Counted from the first letter of the stretch, positions 1 to 9,464 are shown. The stretch: DNA of 64,000 nucleotides from Leptospira fluminis (GCF_004771275.1 NZ_RQEV01000017.1:1-64000), one strand, 5' to 3'. Program-made: numbers and translations. The notes: generated by a model from the sequence alone, not told the origin.

Positions 1-411
1 GAACTCTAAATCCCCGATCTTAATCTCAGCTTTTTAATTTCTCATTCGCAGTTATAATTGTTGTTAAGGAACTTTCTCTTTTCCCGAAAATTGCCAGACT
101 CCGAAGGGCAAATTGCCCGTCTTTACCTGACGTTTCAGTTACATCGCAATGTTATTGCGACCGAGAAGACCAAAATACAAAATTAGCCCGCGGGGTCAAA
201 CCCTTTTTATACAAATTTTACCAAAAACCTCGAACCAAGGGAAAATTAATATGTGACATAATTTTACGATCTCCACAAGAGGATCTATTTGCGCGATTCA
301 AAATACAGTATTATATTATAATAACATAAAGTTCAGCATAGCAAGAACGTCATAAGCGAACATGAATTTGCAGGAGAAAGGATTGGGCGACGGGACTAGG
401 TGGTGCTAGTG

Positions 412-455
412 GGGAAATTTGAAGGCCCCCGCCCAGGTTCGGGTGGAGGCGGTGG
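412..455 (-). repeat. GC-rich hairpin repeat, copy A
   Basis: Read on the minus strand, this stretch has CCACCC, a six-base loop (GAACCT), then GGGCGG, followed by GGGGCC and an AAATTTCC tail. The same order of blocks occurs on the plus strand at 628-676. The two copies differ in the loop and a few stem positions, so this looks like a diverged dispersed repeat rather than a recent duplication. Being an interspersed chromosomal repeat is inference from two copies only. Confidence 0.55.
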
Positions 456-627
456 GCTCGTGGGCCAATTGTCGTCCGTTGCTCTATCATAAAAAGTTCC
501 TTTCTGCAACTTCTTTTTTCCACTCCTTCTTGTGGGGACCTCCTGCAAGAATTTGCCCGAAAACTTTCTTGTCGAATTGAGAAATTTCTGATAAGCGATG
601 AAGCGTGCGCAAAGGTGCGAAGGGGTA

Positions 628-676
628 CCACCGCACCGGCCCCCACCCAGAGCAGGGTGGGGCCCCCAAAAATTCC
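628..676 (+). repeat. GC-rich hairpin repeat, copy B
   Basis: A perfect eight-base stem, CCCCACCC at 641-648 and GGGTGGGG at 655-662, encloses the loop AGAGCA. It is preceded by CCACCGC and followed by CCCCCAAAAATTCC, matching copy A at 412-455 in inverted orientation. It lies about 45 bases before the permease start, so it would be in the 5' untranslated leader if transcription starts upstream, where it could act as an mRNA structure or attenuator (inference). Confidence 0.6.
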
Positions 677-719
677 TTGTGGAAGGACCCAAAACGGGCA
701 TTGTGACCAAAACCCTTCG

Positions 720-2183
720 ATGAAACTCAGTCGCTCTCTTAATCTTTACGATTCGATCTCACTGATGTTCAGCTCTATGGTAGGTCCCGGAGTATTCATA
801 ACTACGGGATACATCCTGAGCCAGACTCCGAATCCGAATATGGTGCTTCTTTGCTGGATTTTAGGGGGTTTGCTGGCCGTAGCAGGCGCAATGAGCTATG
901 CGAAATCCGCGAGCATTTTTCCGTTTGCCGGAGGAGATTACGTTTATCTAAAAGAGGCGTATTCGCCGATCGTGGCGTTTTCAAGCGGATGGCTGGCTCT
1001 TTCCGTAAATTTCTCCGCATCCATATCCTTATCCGCCATAGCGTTTTCCAAAATGCTCTTTTCCCTTCTCGATCCGAGCTTGGACGTATATTTTTTCGAG
1101 GCGAAATTCCTCGGAATCACTTTCTCCATCGGAAACGCCCAACTTTTGGGAATGTCCGCGATTCTATTTTTTACGATCGTTAATTTTTTCGGAATCGCCA
1201 TCGCGTCACGGATCCAAAATCTCTTTACTACTCTAAAAATCTTAGGCCTCGCCCTTTTTGTGGTTCTGGGATTTACATTCGGAAATTATAATCTTGATCA
1301 CTTCACATCGTTTCCTCTGCTCCCGAATGAGCCGAAAGAATGGGGCTTTTTGCTGGCGGGCGTAATTCCGGTGACGTTCTCTTATCTAGGTTGGAACATG
1401 ATCACCTACGTCGCCGAAGAGGTAAAAAAGCCGGAAAAAAACATTTATAAAGCCGTATTGATCTCCTGTACATTGGTAACTTTGCTTTATGTGCTGATCA
1501 ATTTTTTGTATTTAAGCTCCGCTCCGACCTCCGTACTTACCGGAGATGAAAAGATAGGAGTGACCGCCGCAGGATTTCTGTTCGGACAGGAAGTCACTTA
1601 TTTGGTCACCGCCTTCATCTGCTGGGTCTTCATGGGCGGAATTTCCGCATATATCATCGGCGGCTCCAGGATCTATTTCGCGATGGCGCGGGACGGTTAC
1701 TTCTTTCCAAGCATGTCCAAACTCCACCCGAAGTACGAAAGCCCGTACATGTCTTTAGCTTTTCAATGTGGATATGCCTGTCTCTTCTCCTTGGTAAAGG
1801 AAATAGAGTCCCTCCTATATCTGATCACTTGCTCCACCCTACTTTTAGCGACGATCACGGCTTATACTCCGATCATATTCGAAAAGCGGAATTTTATAAC
1901 GACATTCAAAATTCCGGGCTACCCGTATTCCACTTATCTTTACATAGCTTCGAACGTCGTGATCATCGCCGTACTCGTTTGGAGCAAACCCGCAGAAGCG
2001 CTCTGGGGAATAGGATTCACGCTCCTGTCCGTTCCCATGTATTTTTATTTCAAATCCGCCAAGAGAATTTCCGCAAGTCCGCTTCCTCCCCCCGTCTTCG
2101 ATCCCCTACCCTCCGATCGGCAAATTTCTTCCCTTCTCCCGGAAAATGAACCGGTGCCTCTCGCCGGCGGAGAAAGAGTCTAG
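720..2183 (+). CDS. APC superfamily amino acid permease
   Basis: A 487-residue, strongly hydrophobic protein with about twelve membrane segments. It opens with the N-terminal signature of amino acid/polyamine/organocation transporters ([20 protein letters not shown] near residues 11-30). The family imports or exchanges amino acids or amines across the inner membrane using ion gradients or antiport. The substrate cannot be read from sequence. The frame is open back to 615, but that part encodes GC-rich repeat sequence with no membrane protein character, so the ATG at 720 is preferred. The tail is proline-rich. The next gene starts 5 bases after the stop, so they are probably co-transcribed. 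Confidence 0.88.
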   Translation: MKLSRSLNLYDSISLMFSSMVGPGVFITTGYILSQTPNPNMVLLCWILGGLLAVAGAMSYAKSASIFPFAGGDYVYLKEAYSPIVAFSSGWLALSVNFSASISLSAIAFSKMLFSLLDPSLDVYFFEAKFLGITFSIGNAQLLGMSAILFFTIVNFFGIAIASRIQNLFTTLKILGLALFVVLGFTFGNYNLDHFTSFPLLPNEPKEWGFLLAGVIPVTFSYLGWNMITYVAEEVKKPEKNIYKAVLISCTLVTLLYVLINFLYLSSAPTSVLTGDEKIGVTAAGFLFGQEVTYLVTAFICWVFMGGISAYIIGGSRIYFAMARDGYFFPSMSKLHPKYESPYMSLAFQCGYACLFSLVKEIESLLYLITCSTLLLATITAYTPIIFEKRNFITTFKIPGYPYSTYLYIASNVVIIAVLVWSKPAEALWGIGFTLLSVPMYFYFKSAKRISASPLPPPVFDPLPSDRQISSLLPENEPVPLAGGERV

Positions 2184-2188
2184 TTCGT

Positions 2189-2608
2189 GTGGTCTCGCTC
2201 GGAGCAAAATCAAGGCTTCGCATCCATGCCTATCTAGGAATCCTATCCGTCCTTTTGTTAACCGCAAAAGCCGTACTGTCCGTTTTGCCAGGATTCGGAT
2301 TGGGAGAAGCTCTTCCTCTTTCGATCGGAAGACTCGGCGGGATCTTCGGCGCTCTTGCGTTTTTATCCGGCGGCGGCTTGGGAAAATTTCTTTCCGATCA
2401 AAGATCGAAGACCGCCGAAATCCATATGATTCTTATGCTGGCCGGATTAGCTCTACAAGTCTCTTCGCTGGCCGAGGAGCATCCTCACCCTCTTGCCGTT
2501 TTTGCCTCTTGGATCGGTTTGGCCGCGATGGGCATCGGATGGATTTACGGCAGAAGAATCTTCGATAGGACTAAGATACGTTTTCCTTGGGAATCCAGGG
2601 AAAAATGA
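2189..2608 (+). CDS. Small membrane protein of unknown function
   Basis: 139 residues starting at GTG 2189, with a purine-rich ribosome site (GGAGAAAGAG) just upstream and only 5 bases after the permease stop. Four hydrophobic segments alternate with short polar loops; one loop carries the KSKTAE-like charged stretch around residue 70, another HPHP near residue 98. No family is recognised. Close coupling to the permease suggests an accessory membrane role, which is inference. It is convergent with the acyltransferase gene, whose stop lies 6 bases away. Confidence 0.75.
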   Translation: MVSLGAKSRLRIHAYLGILSVLLLTAKAVLSVLPGFGLGEALPLSIGRLGGIFGALAFLSGGGLGKFLSDQRSKTAEIHMILMLAGLALQVSSLAEEHPHPLAVFASWIGLAAMGIGWIYGRRIFDRTKIRFPWESREK

Positions 2609-2614
2609 TCAGAC

Positions 2615-3904
2615 TTAGTAAGAATACTTCAAAAGACAGCGATGAAAATTCGATACGTATCTGCGGATTTCCTCCGGTTCCCAGCGATTGGAATCATAGT
2701 TAATATTCAAGGTTAAGCGATCTCGGAACGTAGTCGCGGTGATGAATAGGGTCTGATTCAAGGAAGGATGGACCGTAAAGGAAATTTCCTTCAAATCCAA
2801 ACCTCGAATTTCGGCAGGAGGAAGAACTCCGAGATTGCTCAGTACGCTCGTTTGCGGGATCCTTGACATTAAACTCGCGAAAATGCGCAAGCCGTCCTCC
2901 CTTTGTAAAAATTGTTCGGGCGGAGGGAGAAGTTCGTAAAATGCCCTCCCCTCCTTTCGGCTCAAACGATCGACCAGATCTTCTTTGATCCGTTTTGCCA
3001 GGGACCAAAAAGGAGTCCCTATCTTCAACTGCGTCGTCAATAGAGTGATATACAAACCCAGCGCCGAATCCGGAACGGATCTGCTTAGATACGGACGAAG
3101 ATCGGCGGGAGTCGAAAGATTCAAAATTCCTGAAATATCGGAAGGAAAGAAATCGTAAAAGGAGTAAATTTGCGCCGCACCCAAGATACCGTGGAGAGAA
3201 ATCCCCTTCTCCCTTCCTTTCGAAACCAACGCGCGAATCTCCTCCGAATCCAACCGGAAGTCCAGGATCTTCGGCTCCGGTTCTCCGAGCCTACGGGAAA
3301 AACGAGGCAAGCACACGGGTTTTTCCTCCAGCATCCTTTCCTTGGCTCTTCCTTCTGCGGAATAAAGATCCATCAAAGAAGGATGGTGATCCTGGGAACA
3401 ATTCCCGCTCTTCTCCTTGGATACGGCAGCTTGCAAAACCTCCGACAGAAATCGACATCCCGAACGTCCGTCCGAAATGCTATGATGAAACACCAGAGCG
3501 AATACCCAATTCCGCTTTTCATCCGACTCATAAAAGATCGCACGAATCAAAGGAGCTTCTCCCGAGCGGAATCCGCGCATCGATTCTTTAGCGAGTCGGG
3601 TTTTCCAATCCGGAGAAATAGATTGCACCGAAAGAGGAATCTTAGATTCCGGAGTGGAAACAAAACAAAGATGGGGATCGACCCCGTACTTCCTCTCGAT
3701 ACCTACCCGAGCAAGCGGATGCCTTGCCTGGACGGAATCCAATCCGGACCGGATGTTTTCAGCGTTCAAATCTCCGACTCCCAGGGCCATACAGGCGAAG
3801 TTCATGGAAGATACATGATCGTATAACCAGAAGTTCGCCTCCGCATGGTCCAAGGACCGCACGAAGTCGCTGCGGGTTTTTTCAGGATCCGAAACGCTCA
3901 GCAT
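2615..3904 (-). CDS. Condensation-type acyltransferase (HHxxxDG family)
   Basis: 429 residues. The motif HHSISDG at 140-146 is the catalytic HHxxxDG signature of CoA-dependent acyltransferases, which include NRPS condensation domains, PapA-type transferases and wax ester synthase/DGAT enzymes. The N-terminal half carries the motif, and the C-terminal half has the second chloramphenicol-acetyltransferase-like fold, with SVLSNLG near residue 350 resembling the floor-loop region of PapA/alcohol acetyltransferases. The expected role is transfer of an acyl group from acyl-CoA to an alcohol or amine; the acceptor is unknown. A ribosome site (AAAGGA) precedes the ATG. It lies 26 bases behind the desaturase on the same strand, so the two are probably one operon for lipid modification. 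Confidence 0.8.
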   Translation of the reverse strand: MLSVSDPEKTRSDFVRSLDHAEANFWLYDHVSSMNFACMALGVGDLNAENIRSGLDSVQARHPLARVGIERKYGVDPHLCFVSTPESKIPLSVQSISPDWKTRLAKESMRGFRSGEAPLIRAIFYESDEKRNWVFALVFHHSISDGRSGCRFLSEVLQAAVSKEKSGNCSQDHHPSLMDLYSAEGRAKERMLEEKPVCLPRFSRRLGEPEPKILDFRLDSEEIRALVSKGREKGISLHGILGAAQIYSFYDFFPSDISGILNLSTPADLRPYLSRSVPDSALGLYITLLTTQLKIGTPFWSLAKRIKEDLVDRLSRKEGRAFYELLPPPEQFLQREDGLRIFASLMSRIPQTSVLSNLGVLPPAEIRGLDLKEISFTVHPSLNQTLFITATTFRDRLTLNINYDSNRWEPEEIRRYVSNFHRCLLKYSY

Positions 3905-3930
3905 AGGGAAATTTTCCTTTTTCGGAAAAT

Positions 3931-4995
3931 TTACGCCGGTTCCAAAAATCCTACCGGATCTTTTTCGTATCTGTTCCCGTGAAGCATACTTTCGAAATCG
4001 TTAAATCGAATGCCGTATCTTTTCAAAACGGGCTTGAGATAAGGAGCGACCATCTGTCTCAGATAAAACGGCTGACTTACCACGAAATGATGGATTCCAT
4101 GGGTGGCGCCGAAATTGAAACAAAAAAGGTGCAAAGGAAGAACCCACCAGGAATCCAAAACCTGCGTTTGCTGGTACAAGCCTTTTACGTCTCCGTAATA
4201 GTGCATGTTCGAAGATACGATCTGAATAGATGTTTGTCGTAACCAGCAGGGAATCAGATAAACCACTGCGGCCGTATTCAGGAAAGAATGAAGACTCTGG
4301 ACCCAACCGCTTTCTTTTAGCGGATTTCCCAGAAGCCAATTCAATCCGGAAAATAAACCCCATATCAAAAAAGAATACCAAAGCAGTAGAAAAATCGAAC
4401 GGAACGGTCCTTTGATCGGCGATGCCTTGATCTTCTTCAGATAATGGATCGCATCCTTACGGATCCGAGGCCCTTGCAATACCACGGCCATGATCGGGTC
4501 GACCATGACCAAGAACCTTCTCCAACCGAAAGGCATACCGTTGCTGATAAAGCGCTCCTCTATATCTTCCCTATTTCCGGAGAGTTTGTGATGGAGAAGA
4601 TGGATTTCCTTTCGGAACCACGGATTGACGGTGTTCGCCCGAAAAAGCCAAACCACCCAAAACAGGAAATTCTGCATCCTAGGATTTTCCTTAAAATACA
4701 AGCTATGAATGAGATCGTGCTCCATCTCGTGCAAAAAGGAGGCCAGAATTCCGTTACCTATGATACAGACCCAAAACGGAATCAAGCCGGCGACATATAA
4801 CCCGCCCAATACGATCATACCGAAAGCGGATCCGATCGTGATTCCGAATCCGATCTCGTTTTGGTATTTTAGAAAACCCAATTTTTGCCGGACTTGGGAA
4901 TCCGTCCTTCGGATCCATTTTATGATCCTCTTCGCTTTTTCCTTATCGTTAAATCCGTCGACTGGACGATTCCTTTGTAACGCCACTACCGCCAT
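3931..4995 (-). CDS. Membrane fatty acid desaturase family protein
   Basis: 354 residues. The three histidine boxes of integral-membrane di-iron desaturases are visible: HEMEH at 89-93, HLLHH at 132-136 and HGIHH at 299-303, with an additional His at 265. Hydrophobic segments lie near residues 50-85, 108-120 and 200-250. The family inserts double bonds (or hydroxyl/keto groups) into acyl chains or carotenoids at the inner membrane; the substrate is unknown. The start has a strong AAAGGAGA ribosome site. It is followed by the acyltransferase gene and preceded on the same strand by the AraC regulator, which suggests regulated membrane-lipid remodelling (inference). Confidence 0.85.
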   Translation of the reverse strand: MAVVALQRNRPVDGFNDKEKAKRIIKWIRRTDSQVRQKLGFLKYQNEIGFGITIGSAFGMIVLGGLYVAGLIPFWVCIIGNGILASFLHEMEHDLIHSLYFKENPRMQNFLFWVVWLFRANTVNPWFRKEIHLLHHKLSGNREDIEERFISNGMPFGWRRFLVMVDPIMAVVLQGPRIRKDAIHYLKKIKASPIKGPFRSIFLLLWYSFLIWGLFSGLNWLLGNPLKESGWVQSLHSFLNTAAVVYLIPCWLRQTSIQIVSSNMHYYGDVKGLYQQTQVLDSWWVLPLHLFCFNFGATHGIHHFVVSQPFYLRQMVAPYLKPVLKRYGIRFNDFESMLHGNRYEKDPVGFLEPA

Positions 4996-5107
4996 GCGCG
5001 TCTCCTTTCAATTCGCTCACAGACACTATTGCACGAAAAAGTGCGTCCGTCGTTCCATTCTATAAACCGATACCGAAAATCCGGTTCCGATTGATAATAC
5101 GGTTCTC

Positions 5108-6286
5108 TTAGGTAGTTTCTTTTTCCCGAAATTCGGACGGAGGAAGTCCGATTTCCTTTAAAAAAGCCCGATGGAAGGAGGTTTTACTTCGGAAGCCCAC
5201 TTCGTATCCGATGTCCAAAATCGATCGATTTTTATCCTTCTTTAAAAGTTCGCAAGCTTCCCGAATTCTGTATTCGTTTACGAAGGCGGAAAAATTCTTT
5301 CCCATTTCCTGGTTGATCAACTCGGAAAGTTGGTGGGAAGAAAGCGCCATCTCCTCCGCGAGAGAGGCCAAGCTCAATTCCTCGTCTCGGTACAACCGAT
5401 CTACTTCCATCGCAACTCTAAGATTTTCCCTCAAGGTTTGCAGATCCATTCCCTGCAATAGGGAGCGGGAGTATTTGCGTATCGCATCCCGCGCGACCTG
5501 TTGCAAATTCTGAAAGTAAGCGGGATATTTCCGACCGATCAGATAGGAAACGCAAAGACTCAAGGTCATCATATTCGCGCTCACCAATAGGAACAGAGGA
5601 TTCTTTCCCCAAAGATACAGCGCTCCGACGGTATGATTTGCGATCGTAGCGAGAAGGATATATAACAACACCCTGGTCGTCCATTCTTCCCGGAGAACGG
5701 CGACTTTGAAAAGAATCCGGATTCCTTTAAGAAGTCCTAATATATAGCCGGCCAGAACCGCGAACGGGGCGTAAAAAATCAGATCTAAACTCGTCGATCG
5801 GGAAACGAAACGCTCGAATCCGTTTACCAGAGACTCCGAATCCGAAACGCAGATAGCGGCATACAAAACCCAAAACGCGACGGGAAGAAGAAAATGCTTT
5901 TTATCCAAACCGAAAAAGGATTCTTCCACTTCCGAATCCCGTATGATCCTGTGGATTCCGTAAAGCGCCGGACCAATGGATCCGAGAGCGGGAATATGCA
6001 GTAAAACGAATCTAGGAGAAAAGCGATAAAGGCCCGAAACCATTGCCAGTCCCGAACCCACCAGGATTCCCAAAAATAGAAACAAGAGGGACAGTAGCCG
6101 ATTCAAAGCCGACTTGCGTTCCAAAACGCATTGACCCACGCAGAGTAGAAAACCCAAATACGTTCCGAATACCGCAAAAGAGACCAATCCCCAGGAAACA
6201 TACTCGCTTCCGAATCGAGGAATGGTAAGGGACAGTACGGACTGCATGCAAAGTGTTATCCAACGACCCGGGAAGTTGTCAACCAT
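5108..6286 (-). CDS. AraC-family regulator with membrane sensor domain
   Basis: About 392 residues from the ATG at 6286; a further in-frame ATG at 6247 is possible, and the frame stays open upstream to 6421 without family-like sequence. The first ~210 residues form about seven hydrophobic segments, and the last ~100 residues form an AraC/XylS double helix-turn-helix (LSLASLAEEM...LSELINQ, then ILDIGYEVGFRSKTSFHRAF). Membrane-embedded AraC regulators with this layout are common in Leptospira and would sense a signal at the inner membrane. It sits between the divergent acyl-CoA dehydrogenase and the co-directional desaturase-acyltransferase pair, its most likely targets (inference). The ribosome site is weak at either start. 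Confidence 0.85.
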   Translation of the reverse strand: MVDNFPGRWITLCMQSVLSLTIPRFGSEYVSWGLVSFAVFGTYLGFLLCVGQCVLERKSALNRLLSLLFLFLGILVGSGLAMVSGLYRFSPRFVLLHIPALGSIGPALYGIHRIIRDSEVEESFFGLDKKHFLLPVAFWVLYAAICVSDSESLVNGFERFVSRSTSLDLIFYAPFAVLAGYILGLLKGIRILFKVAVLREEWTTRVLLYILLATIANHTVGALYLWGKNPLFLLVSANMMTLSLCVSYLIGRKYPAYFQNLQQVARDAIRKYSRSLLQGMDLQTLRENLRVAMEVDRLYRDEELSLASLAEEMALSSHQLSELINQEMGKNFSAFVNEYRIREACELLKKDKNRSILDIGYEVGFRSKTSFHRAFLKEIGLPPSEFREKETT

Positions 6287-6423
6287 CCTAAATCCGTAAA
6301 CCGGAGGAAAAAGCCGTTCATCGTCCGAAAAAAAGGATCTATCCGAACGACATTCGGAAGACGGAATTCTTGTTGAAGGAAACGGATCCCTCTCGACTCT
6401 GGACCCGATTCGAGAGGACATTC

Positions 6424-7593
6424 ATGGATTTTAAATTAACAAAGAATGAACAAGAGTTCATTGAATCGTTTCGAACGTTTTGCAAAAAGGAAATCGCACC
6501 GTTTGCGGAAGAGGCGGACAAAAAGAAGGAAATCCCCCGCTCTCATTTCGAAAAATTGGCGCAGGCCGGCTACCTCGGTCTTTTGCACGAAGAGGAATAC
6601 GGAGGACAAGGCGCGGGAATTTTCTTAAGCACGTTGGCAATGGAGGTCGTTTCGGAATATTGCGGTAGCACGTTTTTCAGCGTAGGTGCGTCCGCCGGTT
6701 TGTTCGGTCTTCCTCTAAAACATTTCGGAACAGCGGATCAGAAAAGAAAGTACCTCCCGGACATCATCTCGGGGAAAAAAATCGGATCCTTAGGAATCAC
6801 GGAGCCCGATTCGGGTTCCGACGTTTCGGCAGTCTCCTCCTTAGCAAGACTGACTTCGAAAGGGAAGTACCTACTTTCCGGACAGAAGACGTACATCACG
6901 AATGCCCCGGTCGCGGACTATTGTCTTGTCTTGGCGAGAGTTCAGGACGAGAGCGGACAGGAAAAAGGTCTTACTCATTTTATCGTGGATTTACATTCCA
7001 AGGGAGTAAGCCGCTCCGCCGCCATGGACAAGATGGGCCTGAGAGGCTCTCCTACCGGCGCTCTGTTTCTGGAGGAGGTGGAAGCTACCGAAGATGATAT
7101 CCTAGGAAAATTAGGCAAAGGTTTTCGACAAACCATGCAGACTTTCAATGCGGAAAGATTGTCCTTATCTTCCTACTCCCTCGGAGTCATGAAGGCCTGC
7201 CTGGACGAGTCCAAGACCTTTTCCTCCACAAGAAAAAGTTTCGGGAAAAGCATTTCCCAACACCAAGGAGTCGCGTTCCTGTTGGCGGAAATGTACGCGA
7301 AACTGGAGGCCTCCAAATGGTTCACCTACAGTGTCGCCTGGGAAATGGAAGAAAGCGACTTGCAAGGAAAAGGGAACATGAGTTTATCCGGAAGATGTGC
7401 GGCCTGCAAATTATTCGCCACGACCTCGGCGAGAGAAGTAACGAATCTCGCGGTGCAAATTCACGGAGGCGCCGGATTTATGGACGAATACAAAGTTTCC
7501 AGATTGTACAGGGACGTAAGATTGGGGGAAATCGGCGGCGGAACCAGCGAGATCCAAAAATTGATCATTTCCAAGAGCATTCTAAAAGAATAA
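6424..7593 (+). CDS. Acyl-CoA dehydrogenase
   Basis: 389 residues, the usual family length, with all three ACAD domains. GITEPDSGSDV (124-134) is the FAD/substrate signature and IHGGAGFMDE (346-355) the C-terminal flavin loop. The enzyme oxidises acyl-CoA to trans-2-enoyl-CoA in fatty acid or branched-chain degradation, passing electrons to ETF. At the usual catalytic Glu position of short/medium-chain enzymes the protein has Gly (IGGGTSEIQ, residue 372), while Glu244 in FNAERLSL matches the alternative base of isovaleryl-CoA and long-chain dehydrogenases. The frame is open to an ATG at 6370, but homology begins at MDFKLTKNEQ, so 6424 is chosen. It diverges from the AraC gene. Confidence 0.92.
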   Translation: MDFKLTKNEQEFIESFRTFCKKEIAPFAEEADKKKEIPRSHFEKLAQAGYLGLLHEEEYGGQGAGIFLSTLAMEVVSEYCGSTFFSVGASAGLFGLPLKHFGTADQKRKYLPDIISGKKIGSLGITEPDSGSDVSAVSSLARLTSKGKYLLSGQKTYITNAPVADYCLVLARVQDESGQEKGLTHFIVDLHSKGVSRSAAMDKMGLRGSPTGALFLEEVEATEDDILGKLGKGFRQTMQTFNAERLSLSSYSLGVMKACLDESKTFSSTRKSFGKSISQHQGVAFLLAEMYAKLEASKWFTYSVAWEMEESDLQGKGNMSLSGRCAACKLFATTSAREVTNLAVQIHGGAGFMDEYKVSRLYRDVRLGEIGGGTSEIQKLIISKSILKE

Positions 7594-7604
7594 TGCACTT
7601 TCTT

Positions 7605-8309
7605 CTATTTGTATCCTTCTTCGGAAACGGAATGCAACGCGATCGGGTCCAGGATTTCGATCCGATTCCTGTACCCGGTGATAAGGCCTTCCTGCTTTAG
7701 ATTTCTCAACTCCCTAACCACCACTTCACGTACCGTTCCGATCGAGTCCGCAAGATTTTGTTGGGACAAAGTCACCGATAGGAACGGAGGATTTTCTCCA
7801 CTCGTAGCGTTCACCAACAGATGACGTGCGAGCCTTTGCCTAACGCTTGTAAAACTTACGCCGTATAATTCCCGCAACGCCGCATACGTTCTTCTGGCAC
7901 ATTCTTTCGCGAATGTCCAGGCGAGTTCGGGGGATCGTTTTCCGTACTTTCTCAAATCCTCGAACGACAACGCCAAGATTTCGGAATCGGTCAAGGCCTG
8001 TACGAAAGTCTCTTCCGGTTGTCCGATCTTCTCTTCTTCGCTTAAAGCGCCTACGATTCCCATCATATCTCCCCTCTTCGTATAACGAACCGTGATTTGT
8101 CTTCCGGATTCCGCAAACAGGTACATCCTAAAAAAACCGGAAACGACGAGCCCTGCATATTCCGGATCGCCGACTTTTCTTTCCACAATCTGTCCCGCTT
8201 TGAATCTTACGGTAATTCCTCTTTCGATCAACGGTAGATACGTTTCCTTTTCCAAAGAGAAAAAGATGCTAGATTCCAAAGCTTGCAGAACTTCTTTCGG
8301 AAATTTCAT
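7605..8309 (-). CDS. Crp/Fnr-family transcriptional regulator
   Basis: 234 residues. Residues ~20-130 form a cyclic-nucleotide-binding-like beta-roll (FKAGQIVERK, FAESGRQITVRYTKRGDMMG). Residues ~155-220 form the Crp-type winged helix, with the recognition region LSQQNLADSIGTVREVVVRE. The cysteines needed for an FNR iron-sulphur cluster are not present in the N-terminus, so the effector is probably a nucleotide or other small ligand. It converges with the acyl-CoA dehydrogenase (11-base gap) and diverges from the MBL-fold lipoprotein gene at 8440, which may be a target. Confidence 0.87.
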   Translation of the reverse strand: MKFPKEVLQALESSIFFSLEKETYLPLIERGITVRFKAGQIVERKVGDPEYAGLVVSGFFRMYLFAESGRQITVRYTKRGDMMGIVGALSEEEKIGQPEETFVQALTDSEILALSFEDLRKYGKRSPELAWTFAKECARRTYAALRELYGVSFTSVRQRLARHLLVNATSGENPPFLSVTLSQQNLADSIGTVREVVVRELRNLKQEGLITGYRNRIEILDPIALHSVSEEGYK

Positions 8310-8439
8310 TCTGTTTCACATTCCTTTTCGTATTTTTTCCGAACCGGTGGAACAAAAGTCCCAGGCGTTTTTCCGGAGTCCGTGTATCTTTCCTTTATAC
8401 GATCGGAAATAGATATATTCCGAACTACAGAGGTTTCAA

Positions 8440-9438
8440 ATGCCGAACGGTTTTCAAAAGAAGGTCGGGAGTACACTGGTCCTTGCCTGTCTATTCAGTT
8501 CAAATTGCTTTTTGGCGGCTCCTATGAAAAAGGAAGCCGACGCTTGGAGTCGTCCCAAATCGGATCGAAAATTCGGAAATTGGGAAGAAGTTTTTTCCCG
8601 GCCGACCCGCTTGGAAGTCATCGCGTTCCTGACCGGGTACGTATTCACGGGTCCTTCCATCTTAATCGATCGGGAAAATCCCAAAACGCCGGAGGATCAA
8701 AAGCGGGAACAATGGGTGCCCGCACTGAGCTATCTGGTCAAACATCCGGAAAACGGGTATTTTCTTTTGGATTCCGGAGTTCCGAGCATCGACTCCGAAA
8801 ATCGTTGCGATTTCAGCCTGATCGGACCTTTATTCAATGCGCCGTGCCGTTCCGAAAAAGGGAGGGATTCCGCAGGTCAGTTGGATGCATTAAAAATTTC
8901 GAATCAACAGTTGAATTTCGTTCTGGTATCCCATTTGCACTGGGACCATATCGGAGGAATGGAGGCGCTTAGAAAAAGAGGACCGGTACGGGTATTGATT
9001 TCCGAAGAAGAGGCCGAGGACGCAAGTCGCGCCTTCGGAGTCTTTCACGGATATTCTTCCAAGGCGCTTTCCTTCGATTTCGATCTCTCCATCCTAAAAA
9101 AGGATCAGTTCTTCGAAATGCCGATTTTGGGTTCCGTTCACGATCTTTACGGAGACGGTTCCGTTTGGATTATCGCCGCCCACGGGCACACGGAGGGAGA
9201 ACTTGCGGTCCTTTTAAACGCCTCAAGCGGCCCCATATTGTTCACGTTCGATTCTTCCCACCTAAAAGCCGGATTCGAAAACGAAATCCCTCCGGGGGCG
9301 ACGGTGGACAAGAAAAAGAGCGTGGATATCATTCGTAGAATGAATCTTTTTTCCAAGACCTTTCCGCAGGTAAAGGTCGTTTACGGGCACGAACCCACCC
9401 AATGGAAAAAAGAGCCTACGATCAGTTTAGCAAAATAA
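8440..9438 (+). CDS. Metallo-beta-lactamase-fold hydrolase, putative lipoprotein
   Basis: 332 residues. A hydrophobic N-terminus ends in LFSSNC (Cys23), a plausible spirochaetal lipobox. The HLHWDH motif at 165-170 is the Zn-binding HxHxDH of the MBL superfamily, with further metal-ligand candidates in AAHGHTEGE and YGHEP near the C-terminus. The arrangement resembles the N-acyl-homoserine lactonase/glyoxalase-II-like branch, but the substrate is unknown. An AGAGG ribosome site lies six bases before the ATG. If lipidated it would act in the periplasm or on the outer membrane. It diverges from the Crp/Fnr gene. Confidence 0.82.
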   Translation: MPNGFQKKVGSTLVLACLFSSNCFLAAPMKKEADAWSRPKSDRKFGNWEEVFSRPTRLEVIAFLTGYVFTGPSILIDRENPKTPEDQKREQWVPALSYLVKHPENGYFLLDSGVPSIDSENRCDFSLIGPLFNAPCRSEKGRDSAGQLDALKISNQQLNFVLVSHLHWDHIGGMEALRKRGPVRVLISEEEAEDASRAFGVFHGYSSKALSFDFDLSILKKDQFFEMPILGSVHDLYGDGSVWIIAAHGHTEGELAVLLNASSGPILFTFDSSHLKAGFENEIPPGATVDKKKSVDIIRRMNLFSKTFPQVKVVYGHEPTQWKKEPTISLAK

Positions 9439-9464
9439 GAATTTCGTAATTGAACTATAGTATC

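Larger units (their letters stand above)
1..719. other. Gene-free leader region upstream of the APC permease
   Basis: No convincing gene is seen; open frames here are low-complexity readings of GC-rich hairpins. The stretch holds two short perfect dyads, GGGCAAATTGCCC at 106-118 and TCGCAAT-GTT-ATTGCGA at 144-160. An AT-rich segment at about 289-322 has TTGCGC at 289-294 and a TATATT/TATAAT tract at 312-322, which could be a weak promoter but lies about 400 bases from the next gene. Two inverted copies of a GC-rich hairpin repeat follow and are listed separately. Confidence 0.6.

Noticed and set aside
350..710. Three overlapping minus-strand frames of 60-104 residues
   Set aside because: They read through the GC-rich hairpin copies, are Pro/Arg-rich and lack a plausible ribosome site or protein-like pattern.
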